Origin: Photobacterium carnosum | GTDB lineage: Bacteria > Pseudomonadota > Gammaproteobacteria > Enterobacterales > Vibrionaceae | Assembly (NCBI RefSeq): GCF_002849605.1 | Contig: NZ_NPIB01000010.1 | Span: 62,001 to 126,000, forward strand | Length of the DNA: 64,000 nucleotides | Reading direction: 5' to 3' | Shown: positions 1-9,928 of the stretch, piece after piece | Layout: every line of letters begins with the position of its first letter | Position numbering within the stretch: position 1 is the first letter of the stretch | Made by a program: the position numbers and the translations under genes | Notes under the pieces: model-generated | Told to the model about the DNA's origin: nothing | The model's input: the letters and a program-made list of their open reading frames with translations, nothing else | Databases searched by the model: none

Positions 1-2957
1 TTGTGATGATCAACTGCACGATAGGTAATCTTAAGGTGATCAGTGATCTGCTCTAATTTCCAATCTTCACGAATTAAGGTCACACCTGTCATTCGTTTCA
101 ACTCTTTTTCGAGCGCATCAAGTAACGGCATTTCTAACGGTGTCACGCGCGCAAGGAAAGCATCCGCATAATTGGGAGCTGGCACAAAGTTACGGCGTAA
201 CGGTTTTGGTAACGATTTAATTAACGCAACCACTAACTCATGACGTAAACCTGGAATTTGCCAATCAAAACCATCAGGCTTCACTTGATTTAAAATCGCT
301 AGTGGTACATGCACTGTCACACCATCGTTATCTTCACCCGGCTCGAACTGATAGCTTAATTTAAGCTTCAAGTTTCCTTGGTGCCAGAAGTTAGGATAAT
401 CAAGATCAGTAACATGGCTTGCATCACCACGGAACAACATTTCACGTTCAAAGTTAAGCAGCTCTGGATTTTCTTTTGATGCTATCTTCCACCAGCCATC
501 AAAATGACGACCTGACGTTACACTTAAATCAATGCGTTGATCGTAGAAGTTAAACAACTCATCATCATCAATCAAAATATCACGACGACGTGATTTATGC
601 TCAAGCTCTTCAACTTCACGCAATAACTTACGGTTTTGCTGATAGAACTTATGCTTAGTATCCCAATCACCGTCAACTAATGCTGAACGAATGAATATTT
701 CACGAGATAACGCAGGATCAATATTACCGTAGTTAACTTTGCGTTGACTAACCACTGGAATACCATACAAGGTGATTTTTTCAAACGCATGAACAGCCGC
801 TGATTTTTTCTCCCAGTGAGGTTCACTGTAACTACGCTTAATTAAATGCTCAGCTAAAGGTTCAACCCATTCAGGCTCAATCTTTGCCGCAACGCGTCCC
901 CATAAGCGTGAGGTTTCAACCAGTTCAGCAACCATCACCCATTTAGGCTGTTTCTTGAAAATGCCTGATCCTGGGAAGATATTAAAGCGAGCATTACGCG
1001 CACCTTGATATTCGTTCTTCTCTTGATCTTTCATACCGATATGCGATAGCAAACCACTTAACAGTGCGATATGAATACCGTCATAACTGGCTTCATTACC
1101 ATTGATCTTTAAATCAAGCTCTTTAACAACTTGATTAACTTGGTAATAAATATCTTGCCACTCACGAATACGTAAGTAGTTTAAGTATTCTTTCTTACAC
1201 AAACGGCGGAAATGGTTATTGGATAATTCTTTCTGTTGTTCTTGAATGTAATCCCATAGGTTTACAAACGTGACAAAATCAGAGTCTTTATCGTAAAAAC
1301 GACGGTGTTTTTCATCTGATTGTTGCTTTTTATCTGATGGACGTTCGCGCGGATCTTGAATGGATAGCGCACAAGCAATGATCATCACTTCACGTAATGA
1401 TCCTGTTTTAGGTGCTTCTAATACCATTCGCGCTAAACGAGGATCAATCGGCAAACGTGCTAACTGACGTCCAAGATTTGATAAACGTTTACGAGGATCG
1501 GTTGCCTTAGGATTAATAGCGCCTAATTCTTCCAGCAAACGAATACCATCTTGAATATTACGGTTATCAGGTGCTTCTAAAAATGGGAAGGCTTGAATAT
1601 CACCTAAACCAATCGCCGTCATTTGCAAAATAACTGACGCTAAGTTAGTACGTAGAATTTCTGGATCAGTAAATTCTGGGCGTGATAAGAAATCATCCTC
1701 AGAATATAAACGAATACAGATACCTTCTTGTACACGACCACAACGACCCATCCGCTGATTTGCACTGGCTTGTGAAATTGCTTCAATAGGCAGACGTTGT
1801 ACTTTAGTACGGTAACTATAACGACTAATACGTGCAGTACCGGGGTCAATAACATATTTGATCCCAGGAACAGTTAACGAGGTTTCAGCAACGTTGGTTG
1901 ATAAAACAATTCGACGACCAGCATGTGACTGGAACACTCGATTTTGTTCGTTAGCAGATAAACGCGCGTACAGCGGTAATACTTCGGTATGACGTATATT
2001 ACGTTTTTCTAATGCATCTGCGGTATCACGAATTTCACGCTCACCGTTCATGAAGATCAGAATATCGCCCATGCCTTCATCGCACAGTTCATCAACCGCG
2101 TCAAAAATCGCATCAAGTTGGTCACGATCAGTGTCATCGCCATCTTCAATAACAGGACGGTAACGCACTTCTACTGGGAAGGTACGACCTGAAACTTCAA
2201 TGATCGGAGCATTATTAAAGTGCTTTGAAAAACGCTCAGGATCGATAGTTGCCGATGTAATAATAACTTTTAAATCTGGGCGCTTAGGCAATAATTCGCG
2301 TAAGTAACCCATGATAAAGTCAATATTAAGACTACGTTCGTGCGCTTCATCGATAATGATGGTGTCGTATTGACTTAAAAAACGATCATGCTGAATTTCA
2401 GCCAGCAAGATACCATCAGTCATTAACTTAACGTGGCTACGATCAGAAACCTGATCATTAAATCGGACTTTATAGCCGACATGCGAACCTAGCTCACACT
2501 CCATTTCCTCGGCAATACGTGTTGCAACAGTACGAGCAGCAAGACGACGAGGCTGAGTATGACCAATCATACCGTGTGTACCACGGCCCAGTTCTAAACA
2601 GATTTTCGGTAACTGAGTCGTTTTACCCGAGCCTGTTTCACCGGCAACAATAACCACTTGATTATGTTTAATGGCTTCTGCAATGTCGTCTTTCTTCTGA
2701 CTAACAGGTAACTGAGCAGGATAAATGATTTTAGGACGATGATTACGGCGTAATTCCACCATTTGCATCGATTTAGCAATATCTAACGCAATTTCATCAA
2801 ATACCGCGTGCTTGGCTTTTTCATTTTTAATTCGTGCCGCACCTTGCACACGTTTGTGCAATCGAAAACGATCGCGCATCATGCAATCTTTAATCGCGGC
2901 TTTTAACGTTTTTTCATTATTCAAAACGTCTGGTTGAGTTTGGTTAGACTGACTCAA
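1..2957 (-). CDS. hrpA: ATP-dependent RNA helicase HrpA, 3' end cut by window edge
   Basis: DEAH-box RNA helicase of the HrpA family. About 985 residues are visible; the usual length is about 1300, so the C-terminus lies outside the window. Visible motifs are Walker A (AGETGSGKTTQ), the PRRLAART motif, DEAHERS and SAT, followed by the helicase C-terminal region. The last visible stretch resembles the late part of E. coli HrpA. I chose a TTG start at 2957 because AGGAA lies 5 nt upstream and the first residues align with the E. coli N-terminus; the next in-frame ATG pair is 25 codons in, just before the MMRDRFRLHKR segment. In E. coli HrpA acts in ribosome rescue and mRNA processing (family knowledge). 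It appears monocistronic, with the MATE gene behind it on the same strand. Confidence 0.95.
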   Translation of the reverse strand, partial: MSQSNQTQPDVLNNEKTLKAAIKDCMMRDRFRLHKRVQGAARIKNEKAKHAVFDEIALDIAKSMQMVELRRNHRPKIIYPAQLPVSQKKDDIAEAIKHNQVVIVAGETGSGKTTQLPKICLELGRGTHGMIGHTQPRRLAARTVATRIAEEMECELGSHVGYKVRFNDQVSDRSHVKLMTDGILLAEIQHDRFLSQYDTIIIDEAHERSLNIDFIMGYLRELLPKRPDLKVIITSATIDPERFSKHFNNAPIIEVSGRTFPVEVRYRPVIEDGDDTDRDQLDAIFDAVDELCDEGMGDILIFMNGEREIRDTADALEKRNIRHTEVLPLYARLSANEQNRVFQSHAGRRIVLSTNVAETSLTVPGIKYVIDPGTARISRYSYRTKVQRLPIEAISQASANQRMGRCGRVQEGICIRLYSEDDFLSRPEFTDPEILRTNLASVILQMTAIGLGDIQAFPFLEAPDNRNIQDGIRLLEELGAINPKATDPRKRLSNLGRQLARLPIDPRLARMVLEAPKTGSLREVMIIACALSIQDPRERPSDKKQQSDEKHRRFYDKDSDFVTFVNLWDYIQEQQKELSNNHFRRLCKKEYLNYLRIREWQDIYYQVNQVVKELDLKINGNEASYDGIHIALLSGLLSHIGMKDQEKNEYQGARNARFNIFPGSGIFKKQPKWVMVAELVETSRLWGRVAAKIEPEWVEPLAEHLIKRSYSEPHWEKKSAAVHAFEKITLYGIPVVSQRKVNYGNIDPALSREIFIRSALVDGDWDTKHKFYQQNRKLLREVEELEHKSRRRDILIDDDELFNFYDQRIDLSVTSGRHFDGWWKIASKENPELLNFEREMLFRGDASHVTDLDYPNFWHQGNLKLKLSYQFEPGEDNDGVTVHVPLAILNQVKPDGFDWQIPGLRHELVVALIKSLPKPLRRNFVPAPNYADAFLARVTPLEMPLLDALEKELKRMTGVTLIREDWKLEQITDHLKITYRAVDHH

Positions 2958-3116
2958 TGTTATTCCTGACTTTTCAATGACTAAGTAAAACCCAACCTGC
3001 AAGCTTAAGCATGTGTTGAGTATAGAAATACTACAAAATTTTTGTTAATTCTATCACAAAATCAGGCCATTGCAGCGCGCTAAAAAGACAATTACCAACA
3101 ACGTCCTAATCTGCCA

Positions 3117-3153
3117 TAAAAAAAGCCCATTTATGAGTACACACAAATGGGCT
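3117..3153 (-). terminator. Intrinsic terminator of the MATE gene
   Basis: A 9-bp perfect stem (AGCCCATTT at 3124-3132 with AAATGGGCT at 3145-3153) has a 12-nt loop. Read on the minus strand it is followed by seven T (A run at 3117-3123). It lies just after the MATE stop codon. Confidence 0.85.
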
Positions 3154-3181
3154 ATATCTTGCTTATAAACAGCAATAACAA

Positions 3182-4573
3182 CTAGGCCGATATTAATACT
3201 GGGTCGGTATCATTAATCAAATTAGCTAACCACTTCCGTCCGCGAATACGATAAGCCGTTAAACCCACCTTAACCACTTCTTCAGCCAAAATAGCTATTA
3301 ACACCCAATGCAAAGGCCAATCAAGAAATATCCCAGTGAAGATAGCCAATGGAATTCCTATGCCCCATTGTCCAAACAAATCAATGAAAATACTGAATTT
3401 AATATCACCACCACTGCGTAATACACCGCCAATACCCACCATGTTAAACACTTTCAAAAATAGCCCAAGAGCAAGCACCATGGTTACATTTAACGACATG
3501 GCTAAGTTTGGTGTATCTGCCCGTTGTAGCCATAGACTTACCGTGTCACTTGCTAGCCAAATCGTAATACCCAACACAAAGGCCATCGACACACTTAGCC
3601 CAATAAAGAGCCATGATTGATGCCAAGCTCGTTGGTAATTTTCAGCGCCTAATTCATGCCCTAAAATAGTTGAAGCGGCCACAGAAAAACCAATAAAGGC
3701 GGAAATAAGTACCCCTTCAATCGGTGATAACAAACTAATGATTGCAAGCTCTGTCACACCTAACTGGGCAAAAATAAAACTGTAAACTAAAACCCCCATA
3801 GCCCAACCTGCATCATGAATGATCATCGGTAATGCGATGGTTAAATAACGTTTACGTGCTTGTGGTGTTTTAGCTGTATCAATATCAATCGCTAGAGGTA
3901 AGATTTCACGATGACGATAATACGTTGCTACCAAAAGAATCACCGTTTGAATACCACGAGAGATTGTTGTTCCCAATGCTGCGCCAGCAACGCCCATTTC
4001 AGGAAAGCCATATAAGCCAAAAATCAATAATGCATTTAAAGTCGCATTTAATAATACCGCCACCAAACCAACATAGGTGGGCATTTTTGCTTCACCAACA
4101 GCACGCAAAGCCGCCTCTAATGGCACAACAATCGCAGTAAAAATTATGCTCCAACCACAAACGTACAAATAGTCTTTGGCATGCATAACAAAATCAGCCT
4201 GATCGCTAATAACACTTACAATTTGTTGTGGAAATAAACGATAGATAATCGCAAAAGGTAACGTAAAAACAATCGCACACACCCAAGATTGCAATAAGGT
4301 GCGACGCACACCGTCCATTCTGCCAGCACCAAAATATTGAGCGGCTAATACTCCAACCGCACCACTGACACCGACCACCAGCAATAAGTTAAAGAAGAAA
4401 ATACGGTTACCAATACCCACAGCCGCGACTGGTGATTCACCCAGTTTTGACACCATTAGCACATCAACTAAACCCAGTAATGCAAATAGCATTGACTGCA
4501 TAGAAACAGGTAATGCTAACCGCCATGTTTTTTGCCAAAAATTTCTATCTGCTGATGTGCGCCATGTTGTCAT
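3182..4573 (-). CDS. MATE family efflux transporter
   Basis: 463-residue polytopic inner-membrane protein of the MATE (multidrug and toxic compound extrusion) family. About 12 hydrophobic segments are spread along the whole length, the normal size for the family. The N-terminal half has the typical pattern of polar residues at the start of TM1 (LALPVSMQSMLFALLGLVD) and a GVGGVLR-like turn late in the protein. MATE proteins export cationic drugs or metabolites in exchange for Na+ or H+; the substrate cannot be read here. It is divergently transcribed from an AraC-type gene 125 bp away, a common arrangement for a local regulator. Confidence 0.9.
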   Translation of the reverse strand: MTTWRTSADRNFWQKTWRLALPVSMQSMLFALLGLVDVLMVSKLGESPVAAVGIGNRIFFFNLLLVVGVSGAVGVLAAQYFGAGRMDGVRRTLLQSWVCAIVFTLPFAIIYRLFPQQIVSVISDQADFVMHAKDYLYVCGWSIIFTAIVVPLEAALRAVGEAKMPTYVGLVAVLLNATLNALLIFGLYGFPEMGVAGAALGTTISRGIQTVILLVATYYRHREILPLAIDIDTAKTPQARKRYLTIALPMIIHDAGWAMGVLVYSFIFAQLGVTELAIISLLSPIEGVLISAFIGFSVAASTILGHELGAENYQRAWHQSWLFIGLSVSMAFVLGITIWLASDTVSLWLQRADTPNLAMSLNVTMVLALGLFLKVFNMVGIGGVLRSGGDIKFSIFIDLFGQWGIGIPLAIFTGIFLDWPLHWVLIAILAEEVVKVGLTAYRIRGRKWLANLINDTDPVLISA

Positions 4574-4698
4574 AATTAAATACTCAATTAACGGTTACCT
4601 TGTGACAATGATCATACCTAAAATTGTTAATTTACGGTTATTCTAAGCCATCAAAAACGTTTGCCAAACTATCAACTTTAATGAAATAAGGACTTTTA

Positions 4699-5559
4699 AT
4701 GGCATGGTTTGAACATTTAAATATTTCACCACAATGCCAATCAATCATTATTGACCAAGTGCAATCATTAGCCCTCGAACAAAAACACATCATTCAATGC
4801 GGCATTAATTATGGCAAAGAAGCGTTTACTCTTTACCGCCGTAATCCTGATATGCACATGTTGCTATTTACCCTCAAAGGCCGCGGTATACTTAGCACTC
4901 CAGCCAAAAAATGGGATTTACAACCTGACTATGTGATTTATGTACCACCTGGGTATGAGAACGGGTTTGATATCAACCCAACCGAGAATACTGATCTTAT
5001 TTGGGATATGGCGTGGGTAATGCTTGAACAACAAAGTTATTGGGATCAACGTTTACCTCATGAGATAACTTATTATCCAACCCAATCAGGCCCATTATTA
5101 TTTCAAACTATCGGTTGTCTTCACCAAGCACTGTGTTTGAGCTATCCCCTTGCGGATCAACTATCCAGTAATATCACTGAACAACTGTGCTTATTGGTTA
5201 CTCATCGCACTTCGCCTCATTCACCATTAGCATTACAACGTTTAGAACGTGTATTTCAACACGCAAAACAACAATTACATCATCCATGGAAAGTAAAGGA
5301 TCTCGCGGCTTTATATCCATGCTCTGAGCCACATTTACACCGGTTATGTCAGCAATATTATAGTCAAGCACCCATGGCGCGTTTAACACATTTACGTATG
5401 GAACATGCCGCAGGTTTATTAACTACCACGTCATGGCCAATTCAACATATCAGTGATTTTTGTGGTTATCCAAACCCAACCAATTTTAGTACCCGTTTTA
5501 AACGCTGGAGTTCTTTTAGCCCGCGTCAGTTCAGATCACGGTTTCAGAGTGAATCTTAA
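4699..5559 (+). CDS. AraC family transcriptional regulator
   Basis: 286 residues. The N-terminal part has a cupin-like ligand domain (about residues 30-150, with the YVPPGYEN turn typical of AraC cupins). The C-terminus has two helix-turn-helix motifs: about 198-225 (WKVKDLAALYPCSEPHLHR) and 245-280 (IQHISDFCGYPNPTNFSTRF, ending SPRQFR). AAGGAC stands 6-7 nt before the ATG. It is divergent from the MATE exporter, so regulation of that exporter is a reasonable inference; the ligand is unknown. Confidence 0.92.
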   Translation: MAWFEHLNISPQCQSIIIDQVQSLALEQKHIIQCGINYGKEAFTLYRRNPDMHMLLFTLKGRGILSTPAKKWDLQPDYVIYVPPGYENGFDINPTENTDLIWDMAWVMLEQQSYWDQRLPHEITYYPTQSGPLLFQTIGCLHQALCLSYPLADQLSSNITEQLCLLVTHRTSPHSPLALQRLERVFQHAKQQLHHPWKVKDLAALYPCSEPHLHRLCQQYYSQAPMARLTHLRMEHAAGLLTTTSWPIQHISDFCGYPNPTNFSTRFKRWSSFSPRQFRSRFQSES

Positions 5560-5682
5560 GCGTCAACTGCTCAATCAATAACCATCAAATATTTTATTTT
5601 CTATCGGTGGCTTATATCGGTTAAGCTTATAGGTATAAAATAAATAAGACTTAAGTACTTAGCGCTATTAAAGGGATCCACC

Positions 5683-6657
5683 ATGCCAAATTGTTTTGCT
5701 TACTGTTATCGACTTAATGGCGATCATTCCAAACCCGCATTGACCCTTGATAAAATTAATAACTGGCAATCCACGGATGGTCTCCTTTGGTTACATCTCA
5801 ACTATACCCAGCCACAAGCACAGCAATGGATCCAGCAAAGCCAGCTGCCTGACATCGAAAAAGATTCCCTGACCAATGATCGAGAACGACCACGATTAAA
5901 TCAAACCAAAGATGGCTTTTTCTTGGCATTACGCGGCATTGATATTGATAAAAACACCCAAAATAAGCCGTCAGATAGCATGGTTTCTATTCGTGGTTAT
6001 TTTACTAAAAACCTAATTGTTACCACCTCTAATCAACCAGTTGTCGCTATCTCGCGTATCGCAGATCATATTAACGGGGGGTTTGGACCCACAACTATTG
6101 GTAACTTTATTTTAAGCTTATGTGATCATTTGGTAAGTCATAAAATGACGGTGATTGATACTCTTGATGAGCAATTAACAGAGCTTGAAGAGCAAGTGAT
6201 GACCGATAGCGATATGAAATTACGCAATAATATCGCTGTATTACGTCGTGAAACGGTAAAGTTACGCCATTCAATGACACCTCAACGCGATGCATTAGCC
6301 AAATTAATTACTATCGACACCCCACTACTATCTTTAGCTGAACGTCAAAAAATCCATGAAGTTGATGAAAAAATCAGTCATGCGCTTGATGATCTTAATG
6401 CTATTCGCGAACGCGCTAATGTGACCCAAGAAGAGTTAATGAGCCTACAATCAGAAACTTTAAATCAGCGGCTCTATTTTCTTTCTTTGATCACAACAAT
6501 TTTCTTACCACTTGGCTTTCTTACTGGTTTATTTGGCGTCAATCTTGATGGTATTCCTGGAGCCGAGGATCATTTGTCATTTTCAATCTTCTGTGGATTA
6601 TTAGCCGGAGTGTTGATACTACAACTGGCACTATTTTATCGTCGCAAGTGGATATAA
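5683..6657 (+). CDS. zntB: Zinc transport protein ZntB (CorA superfamily)
   Basis: 324 residues, matching E. coli ZntB (327). A large N-terminal cytosolic domain with a long helical stretch is followed by two C-terminal membrane helices (about 263-285 and 298-317). Between them is the signature GVN in FGVNLDGIPG, where CorA magnesium channels have GMN; ZntB proteins carry GVN and a nearby IPG. ZntB moves Zn2+ across the inner membrane, and work on the E. coli protein suggests H+-coupled uptake. The start has AAGGGA 7 nt upstream. It stands alone between araC and the TerB-like gene. Confidence 0.93.
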   Translation: MPNCFAYCYRLNGDHSKPALTLDKINNWQSTDGLLWLHLNYTQPQAQQWIQQSQLPDIEKDSLTNDRERPRLNQTKDGFFLALRGIDIDKNTQNKPSDSMVSIRGYFTKNLIVTTSNQPVVAISRIADHINGGFGPTTIGNFILSLCDHLVSHKMTVIDTLDEQLTELEEQVMTDSDMKLRNNIAVLRRETVKLRHSMTPQRDALAKLITIDTPLLSLAERQKIHEVDEKISHALDDLNAIRERANVTQEELMSLQSETLNQRLYFLSLITTIFLPLGFLTGLFGVNLDGIPGAEDHLSFSIFCGLLAGVLILQLALFYRRKWI

Positions 6658-6761
6658 CAGATAAAACTGCAAACGTATTTTTAGTGACTTTTATTTATAT
6701 CGTATATCGATATAAACTTAGACATTAGTTATACGTAATTATCATCAAAATAAGGGCCACA

Positions 6762-7217
6762 ATGTTTTCAACATTACGAACTTTGTTTAGACAAGTTATG
6801 AATGAAAGTGCAAGTGCGGGCGCAGTAGATACGCCAGCACTTAACTTAGCGATGGCTTCATTATTATGTGAAGTGGCGAATGCCGACCATGATCGTGATC
6901 CACGAGAAGAACAAGCTAAAGTGCAACTGTTAATTAAACTGCTTGATACCACAGAAGAACAGGCAACAATCTTACTTAGCCAAGCACAAGAGCAAAGCCA
7001 GAATTCAGTGTCTTTATATGAGTTCACCAATAAGTTACGTGAGTTATCACAACCACAACGTTATCAATTAATTGAAGCAATGTGGCAAGTAGCCTATGCC
7101 GATGGTGTAATTGATCCTCAAGAGGAAGCAGTGATCAGACAAGTGTCTGACTTGATCTATTTAGATCACTCTGAATATATTCGCGCTAAACTCAATGCAG
7201 GTAAACTAACGTCATAA
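6762..7217 (+). CDS. TerB-like (tellurite resistance TerB domain) protein
   Basis: 151-residue soluble protein. It carries two acidic helical repeats typical of the TerB domain: EVANADHDRDPREE near residue 45 and QVAYADGVIDPQEE near 112. Both resemble metal-binding EF-hand-like loops. A lone TerB-like protein of this size is common in proteobacteria and its function is not settled; it is not evidence of a tellurite resistance operon. AAGGGCC precedes the ATG. Upstream, at about 6697-6716, is a TATATCG...CGATATA palindrome that may belong to the promoter. Confidence 0.8.
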   Translation: MFSTLRTLFRQVMNESASAGAVDTPALNLAMASLLCEVANADHDRDPREEQAKVQLLIKLLDTTEEQATILLSQAQEQSQNSVSLYEFTNKLRELSQPQRYQLIEAMWQVAYADGVIDPQEEAVIRQVSDLIYLDHSEYIRAKLNAGKLTS

Positions 7218-7266
7218 TCCAATCAATGATTAGCATGAATTACTCTCTAATCTGATCATTAATAAA

Positions 7267-7303
7267 ACAAGACCACGGTAGATATTCGCTATCGTGGTCT
7301 TGT
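7267..7303. terminator. Bidirectional intrinsic terminator between terB-like gene and hrpB
   Basis: A 15-bp stem (7267-7281 with 7289-7303, one G-U pair, loop ATATTCG) lies between two convergent genes. A short T-rich run follows on the plus strand and TTTTATT on the minus strand. Confidence 0.85.
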
Positions 7304-7330
7304 TGTTTAAACAGATAAATTAAATAACCA

Positions 7331-9730
7331 TTAATGAATATCGATTGTTCGACTGGCTTTTTTGTATTTAATTCGCCACCCTTGCCAACGCGGTAACTCC
7401 CACCGCTTAGGATCTTGTTTACGATTACCTTGAAGATAATGCGCAATCACCGTTTTACGGCTGATCTGATATTCAATTCGCATCTCAAAATCATTTAAAT
7501 TCACACTGTGTGGATATTGATTATCAAATTCTTCCCGTTCCCATTCAGGAATGCCATCAAACACAAAATCATCAGCACTGAACAAAGCAATATCATCAAT
7601 CGTTTCAATCCCAAGATCTTCAATTTGTTGTAATAGCCACATTGCCGCATCAACAATTTCAGGCTTTCGCTGACAAATATCCGCTTGATAACGTCCTAAT
7701 CCAAGGTACAAATTCCATTGTTGAATATCGGTGACAATTCGAGTTGCCAACCCCGTTAATACTTCATTCGCTAAAATCAAATCAACAATCGCAGTACCTG
7801 CCGCACCACCGCTAACATCTTGCCATTGTGTATCGATTACTCGCCCTGCATATACTCGTTTAATCGCGGTTTGAAAATGACCCTTACTGGTTTCAACGGT
7901 TTGCCCTTGCTGGTTTTCACCAAGATCAAGCGCAACCATTTGTGACAGCGTCACAGGTGCAATACACGTTGCTAACACGAGGTTTTGCTTAATGCCCTTA
8001 CCGGGTAATGCAAACTGATCAAACACGATCGCAGCTTCTGTTGCTTGATCATGTTCAATACCAAATAAAGTATCACGGCTTAAGGTCACTTCATTAAAAC
8101 CATTACCCAAAGCTTGTCGTCGCCGCTCTCGACGCACATAAACAAGTTCAGGCACAGCGGTAATAACAGCATCTATCCACGGTTGACGACGAAAAGCACT
8201 AGCAGCCTCAAGTTGAGGTAATTGCAGCACCTCTCGCATTTTTGCTGCCAATAGTCGTGCTTCTGCGCGCATATTGTCATCAACGGTTAGCCATTCGGGG
8301 ACAACATCTGCCCTTACAATTTTAATTAACGCTGTCGCATCGCAATATTGTTGCCCTAACCATAAAAATAACGCCTGTTGATCTTGTTCTGATTTAGGAG
8401 GCTGCCACAGTTTTTGCGGAATCGATAATGCAGCAGCTAAGTCAACCATTGCTTCTTGATGACGGCGCTCAGGCATTGCAGTAATCAAATGGGCAAATAA
8501 ACTGTCAATCGGTAGTTGATATAAACGTCGACCATAATCGGTCACCACTTCATCATCCGTTACCGCTTTCATCGTTTGTAATGTTTGAAACGCACTCGCT
8601 AACGTTTTTTCTGGCAAAGGATCAATAAATGCTAATTGTGAAAATTTAGCTTCGCAGCACAACGCAGCTAAATAGGGTTCAACTAACTCTTCACGTTGTA
8701 ATTCTGCGGGCGTTAATCGCTCAAGTGGTGCCGCTTTACCGTATAAACGTAAACAAACACCGTCTTTCACACGACCCGCACGGCCTTTACGTTGCTCAGC
8801 ACTGGCTTTTGAAATTGCATGTAGTGATAACACCGTACGACCATTACGCTGGTGGGTACGACGCTCTAACCCTGAATCAACAATGAGCGTAACACCTGGA
8901 ATTGTCAGTGATGTTTCAGCAACATTGGTCGCTAAAATAATACGTTGCTTATTGCTTGCAGTTAATGCCCGTTGACGTTCATCATCGGTAACAGAAGCAT
9001 GTAGCGGGATCACATCCATTTCATCGGCGGCAATGGCAGCAGCAAAATAACGACTCAATGCTTGCGTAGCCGCCGTTATTTCTTTTCTACCGGGTAAAAA
9101 TACTAAGATATCTTGATGATCGGCATAATGCTGACTGATCAATTTAACAATCCGTTGATCTAAATGATCATCACTGGGCATGGTTTGGGTATCATTCGCT
9201 TGATGATAAACATCTACCTTAAAATTACGCCCAGTAGCATACAAATGCGTCGCCGCTAAATATTCCACTAACCGTTCGCTATCCATAGTGGCAGATGTTG
9301 CCACCAAACGATGACTTTGCCGCTGCTTTAATAATGCTAACAGTAAATCAGTATCCCAACGCCGTTCATGAAATTCATCAATGATCACAGTATCAAATAA
9401 GGCTAACTGATCATCACTTAACCAGCGTAATGCAACCCCTGGTGTCGCAAAAACGACTTGTGTATCAGCATTAAAATGTTGTTCAAAACGAATCGCATAA
9501 CCCACTGAAATTTGCTGTGGATTCGCGGTTTTTGTGGTGAGATAGTCAGCTAATGAAGTACAAGCAACTCGTCGCGGTTCCACGACTAAGACTCGACCTA
9601 ACTCAGCAGCCCACAACGGTAAACGGGTTGACTTTCCTGAGCCAGTCTCAGCCTCTACCACAATGTGTTGCTGAGATAATGCGGCTAAAAAATCGGATTT
9701 AAGGTTATCGATAGGCAATGAAGCGTACAT
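7331..9730 (-). CDS. hrpB: ATP-dependent helicase HrpB
   Basis: 799 residues, close to E. coli HrpB (809). Walker A is ETGSGKST (about 29-36), the Walker B box is DEFH (118-121) as in HrpB rather than DEAH, SAT is at 146-148, and the helicase C domain contains NVAETSLTIPGV and RKGRAGR. The C-terminal HrpB-specific region is complete and ends WRIKYKKASRTIDIH. HrpB is a DEAH/DExH helicase of poorly defined role; in several bacteria it affects mRNA metabolism. Both hrpA and hrpB lie within 7 kb of each other here. Confidence 0.95.
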   Translation of the reverse strand: MYASLPIDNLKSDFLAALSQQHIVVEAETGSGKSTRLPLWAAELGRVLVVEPRRVACTSLADYLTTKTANPQQISVGYAIRFEQHFNADTQVVFATPGVALRWLSDDQLALFDTVIIDEFHERRWDTDLLLALLKQRQSHRLVATSATMDSERLVEYLAATHLYATGRNFKVDVYHQANDTQTMPSDDHLDQRIVKLISQHYADHQDILVFLPGRKEITAATQALSRYFAAAIAADEMDVIPLHASVTDDERQRALTASNKQRIILATNVAETSLTIPGVTLIVDSGLERRTHQRNGRTVLSLHAISKASAEQRKGRAGRVKDGVCLRLYGKAAPLERLTPAELQREELVEPYLAALCCEAKFSQLAFIDPLPEKTLASAFQTLQTMKAVTDDEVVTDYGRRLYQLPIDSLFAHLITAMPERRHQEAMVDLAAALSIPQKLWQPPKSEQDQQALFLWLGQQYCDATALIKIVRADVVPEWLTVDDNMRAEARLLAAKMREVLQLPQLEAASAFRRQPWIDAVITAVPELVYVRRERRRQALGNGFNEVTLSRDTLFGIEHDQATEAAIVFDQFALPGKGIKQNLVLATCIAPVTLSQMVALDLGENQQGQTVETSKGHFQTAIKRVYAGRVIDTQWQDVSGGAAGTAIVDLILANEVLTGLATRIVTDIQQWNLYLGLGRYQADICQRKPEIVDAAMWLLQQIEDLGIETIDDIALFSADDFVFDGIPEWEREEFDNQYPHSVNLNDFEMRIEYQISRKTVIAHYLQGNRKQDPKRWELPRWQGWRIKYKKASRTIDIH

Positions 9731-9928
9731 AATTCAATCTATTACTGATTCTGACGTTGTCATTGTGACAATATTCAACGATGTTGTCATTGGCTAGCCG
9801 TCATAGTTGTTGATTCCATAAACAATCAACACTAAATTTCAGTAAATATGTCAGTTTACCGCTACAATAATTGACTTTTTGCTGTAACTCCCTAGCCTTA
9901 CAGCATCAACTTATGGAGGCTGTGCCGT

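Noticed and set aside
6762..7217. Tellurite resistance operon
   Set aside because: A lone TerB-domain protein without terA, terC, terD or terE beside it; the Alx/TerC gene is 10 kb away behind a Mn riboswitch.
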